Below are positions 62,956 to 64,000 of a DNA stretch of 64,000 nt, piece by piece. This stretch comes from JAJZEO01 sp964477345 (GTDB lineage: Bacteria; Chlamydiota; Chlamydiia; Chlamydiales; 2-12-FULL-49-11), in assembly GCA_964477345.1 (NCBI GenBank), contig CAYZDL010000005.1, forward strand, positions 1-64,000. Direction: 5' to 3'. The notes under the pieces are model-generated. The model was given only the letters and a program-made list of their open reading frames with translations. It was not told where the DNA came from and ran no database searches. The stretch's first letter is position 1. Each line of letters opens with the position of its first letter. The translations under genes were made by a program, and so were the position numbers.

Positions 62956-63529
62956 TATCGTCCTTTGATTCAGACTGTTTTTTCATTGCATTTGCAGCAG
63001 GTGTATTACTCATATCTTTACTGGGTCTACTTGAAGTCGAACTCGTTGTTGCGGAACTCGTTGCTCCTGTCCCATTCTTTTGGCTTTTATCATATTGCTT
63101 CTGGTCTTTCTTTAAGATCTCCGAAAGGGTTTTTTGGCAGTTTCCACCTTTTTTATAGGTTTCGACTACTTGATCTTGTTCCTGGCCATCAAGAGCATCG
63201 TAAGCTTTTTGATTCTTTTCACTAAGACTGTTATAGGTCTCTTCATGATCGTCTGAGGGAAATTGGCTGCTATCCTGTTGCGTCTGCATGGCAGGGCTCA
63301 TCGTGTTATTTTTATTGCTCATCGAATTTTGTGACTGTTGAGCGGCTCTTTCAGCCGGGGTCATCGTCGTAGAATCATCTGCCGCAGCAATCTCTTCACC
63401 CAGTATTTCTTCAGGTGATATCGTTAAAGACTCCTCTACGGCTCCAATTTTAGTCTTCTCTACCTCTGCTCTTACAAAAGCCGGCGCAAATGCAATTGCA
63501 ACAGCGGCAAATAGTTGTACTGCTCTCAT
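62924..63529 (-). CDS. Small exported protein, Ser/Asn/Asp-rich
   Basis: 201 residues. Signal peptide MRAVQLFAAVAIAFAPAFVR then AEVEK. An acidic region, TPAERAAQQSQNSMSNKNN, a helical core (LSEKNQKAYDALDGQEQDQ; LSEILKKDQKQYDKSQ) and a disordered Ser/Thr/Asn C-terminus. The core resembles the downstream neighbour. Overlaps it by 32 bp, so the two are likely co-translated. Function unknown. Confidence 0.65.
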   Translation of the reverse strand: MRAVQLFAAVAIAFAPAFVRAEVEKTKIGAVEESLTISPEEILGEEIAAADDSTTMTPAERAAQQSQNSMSNKNNTMSPAMQTQQDSSQFPSDDHEETYNSLSEKNQKAYDALDGQEQDQVVETYKKGGNCQKTLSEILKKDQKQYDKSQKNGTGATSSATTSSTSSRPSKDMSNTPAANAMKKQSESKDDNDDENVFNDS

Positions 63530-63671
63530 TTTATGTCCTCACTAAACGTTCTCTTTTCTCATCTTCTACACTTATGTAACTCCTCCATTTTTACACAAGA
63601 AACTTCCATTACTTCTGCTGCCACTACTTTTTCTTCCTTGTACAATAAAATGGAATGAGTATTGTGAAATC

Positions 63672-64000
63672 ATGGAAGAAGAAAGACCGATAGAGTGTAA
63701 CTCTTGTAAGAAAAAGGCGACCGTCACCTATCGCCAAATCCAAGATGGAAAGACCAAAACAACTAAGCATTGTGCTGAATGCCCGGCCCTTAAAGATAAA
63801 GTCATTGGGTGTGGAAAGCAGGATGAGGCTGTTTTTACAGATCTGGAAAAAAATGTTCTTTGTCCCAATTGCAAAACAAGCCTATACCAAGTCATGACAG
63901 GGGGAGCTTTTGGGTGCAAACATTGTTATGAGACTTTCGAAGATTTTCTGACCCAAGAACTTACCAATGAAGGTGCAATACCGGCGAATGCTGATTCCAA
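63672..64000 (+). CDS. mcsA: McsA-like zinc-finger protein, 5' part
   Basis: Open from ATG 63672 to the window edge (109 codons, no stop). Four CxxC-type motifs are visible: ECNSCKK, HCAECPA, LCPNCKT and GCKHCYE, the layout of McsA, the activator of arginine kinase McsB, with a UVR domain expected beyond the edge. In C. trachomatis CT676-CT675 (mcsA-mcsB) lie beside T3SS genes. The 63530-63671 gap upstream has no gene. Confidence 0.85.
   Translation, partial: MEEERPIECNSCKKKATVTYRQIQDGKTKTTKHCAECPALKDKVIGCGKQDEAVFTDLEKNVLCPNCKTSLYQVMTGGAFGCKHCYETFEDFLTQELTNEGAIPANADS

Noticed and set aside
1..64000. CRISPR arrays, insertion sequences, prophage, rRNA operon
   Set aside because: No regularly spaced repeats, transposase, integrase or phage genes, or rRNA were seen when reading both strands.

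Overview
The window is chromosomal DNA from a bacterium of the phylum Chlamydiae, most likely an environmental (amoeba- or animal-associated) lineage rather than a Chlamydiaceae pathogen. Several gene orders match Chlamydia trachomatis: tsp-rpsL-rpsG-fusA-rpsJ; rodA/birA/nifU/nifS/gpmA/rluB; a DUF47 gene with a Pit phosphate carrier; the chromosomal pGP5/pGP6-type pair; sctJ-(K)-L-R-S-T of the type III secretion system (T3SS); and an mcsA start at the right edge. Genes absent from the reduced pathogens (a YbhGFSR-type exporter, a SulP carrier, dTDP-rhamnose genes, Legionella-type outer membrane proteins, large paralogous effector-like families) point to a Simkania/Waddlia/Parachlamydia-like organism. 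The family cannot be fixed from sequence reading alone. A run of 11 Ns inside nifS indicates a draft assembly.

Layout. 1-8.4 kb: edge tRNA-Phe, SulP carrier, four-gene drug/lipid-type ABC exporter, tail-specific protease. 8.6-12.3 kb: ribosomal operon ending in a very acidic 47-residue microprotein. 12.3-20.8 kb: small lipoprotein, RodA, BirA, a NifU/NifS pair that has lost key residues, GpmA, RluB, a DUF47 gene with an apparent one-base frameshift, Pit, and a solute-binding lipoprotein. 20.9-29.1 kb: three-repeat beta protein, glycogen phosphorylase, ParA/pGP6 pair, methyltransferase. 28.0-32.1 kb: two large proline-rich, repeat-containing proteins that share one C-terminal membrane module. 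32.3-37.1 kb: T3SS export apparatus. 37.1-44.1 kb: surface block with a secreted GH64-like beta-1,3-glucanase candidate and four beta-barrel proteins. 44.1-49.1 kb: sufBCDS followed by four tiny single-membrane-span genes. 49.3-53.5 kb: secreted two-repeat protein and a sugar-nucleotide cluster (rmlC, rmlD, rmlB and a KdsB-like cytidylyltransferase). 53.6-60.7 kb: four tandem paralogs plus a decayed fifth copy. 60.9-64 kb: PgeF, a CPBP membrane protease, two small exported proteins, and the start of mcsA.

Themes. The most unusual material is (i) the tandem family at 53.9-60.7 kb, with near-identical F-box-like N-termini and one conserved promoter per gene; (ii) the four-gene single-span microprotein cluster after sufS; (iii) the GH64-like secreted protein next to an outer membrane protein; (iv) a NifS homolog without its PLP lysine; and (v) the two effector-like proteins with a common C-terminal module next to the T3SS genes. 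Core metabolism genes look intact and ordinary.
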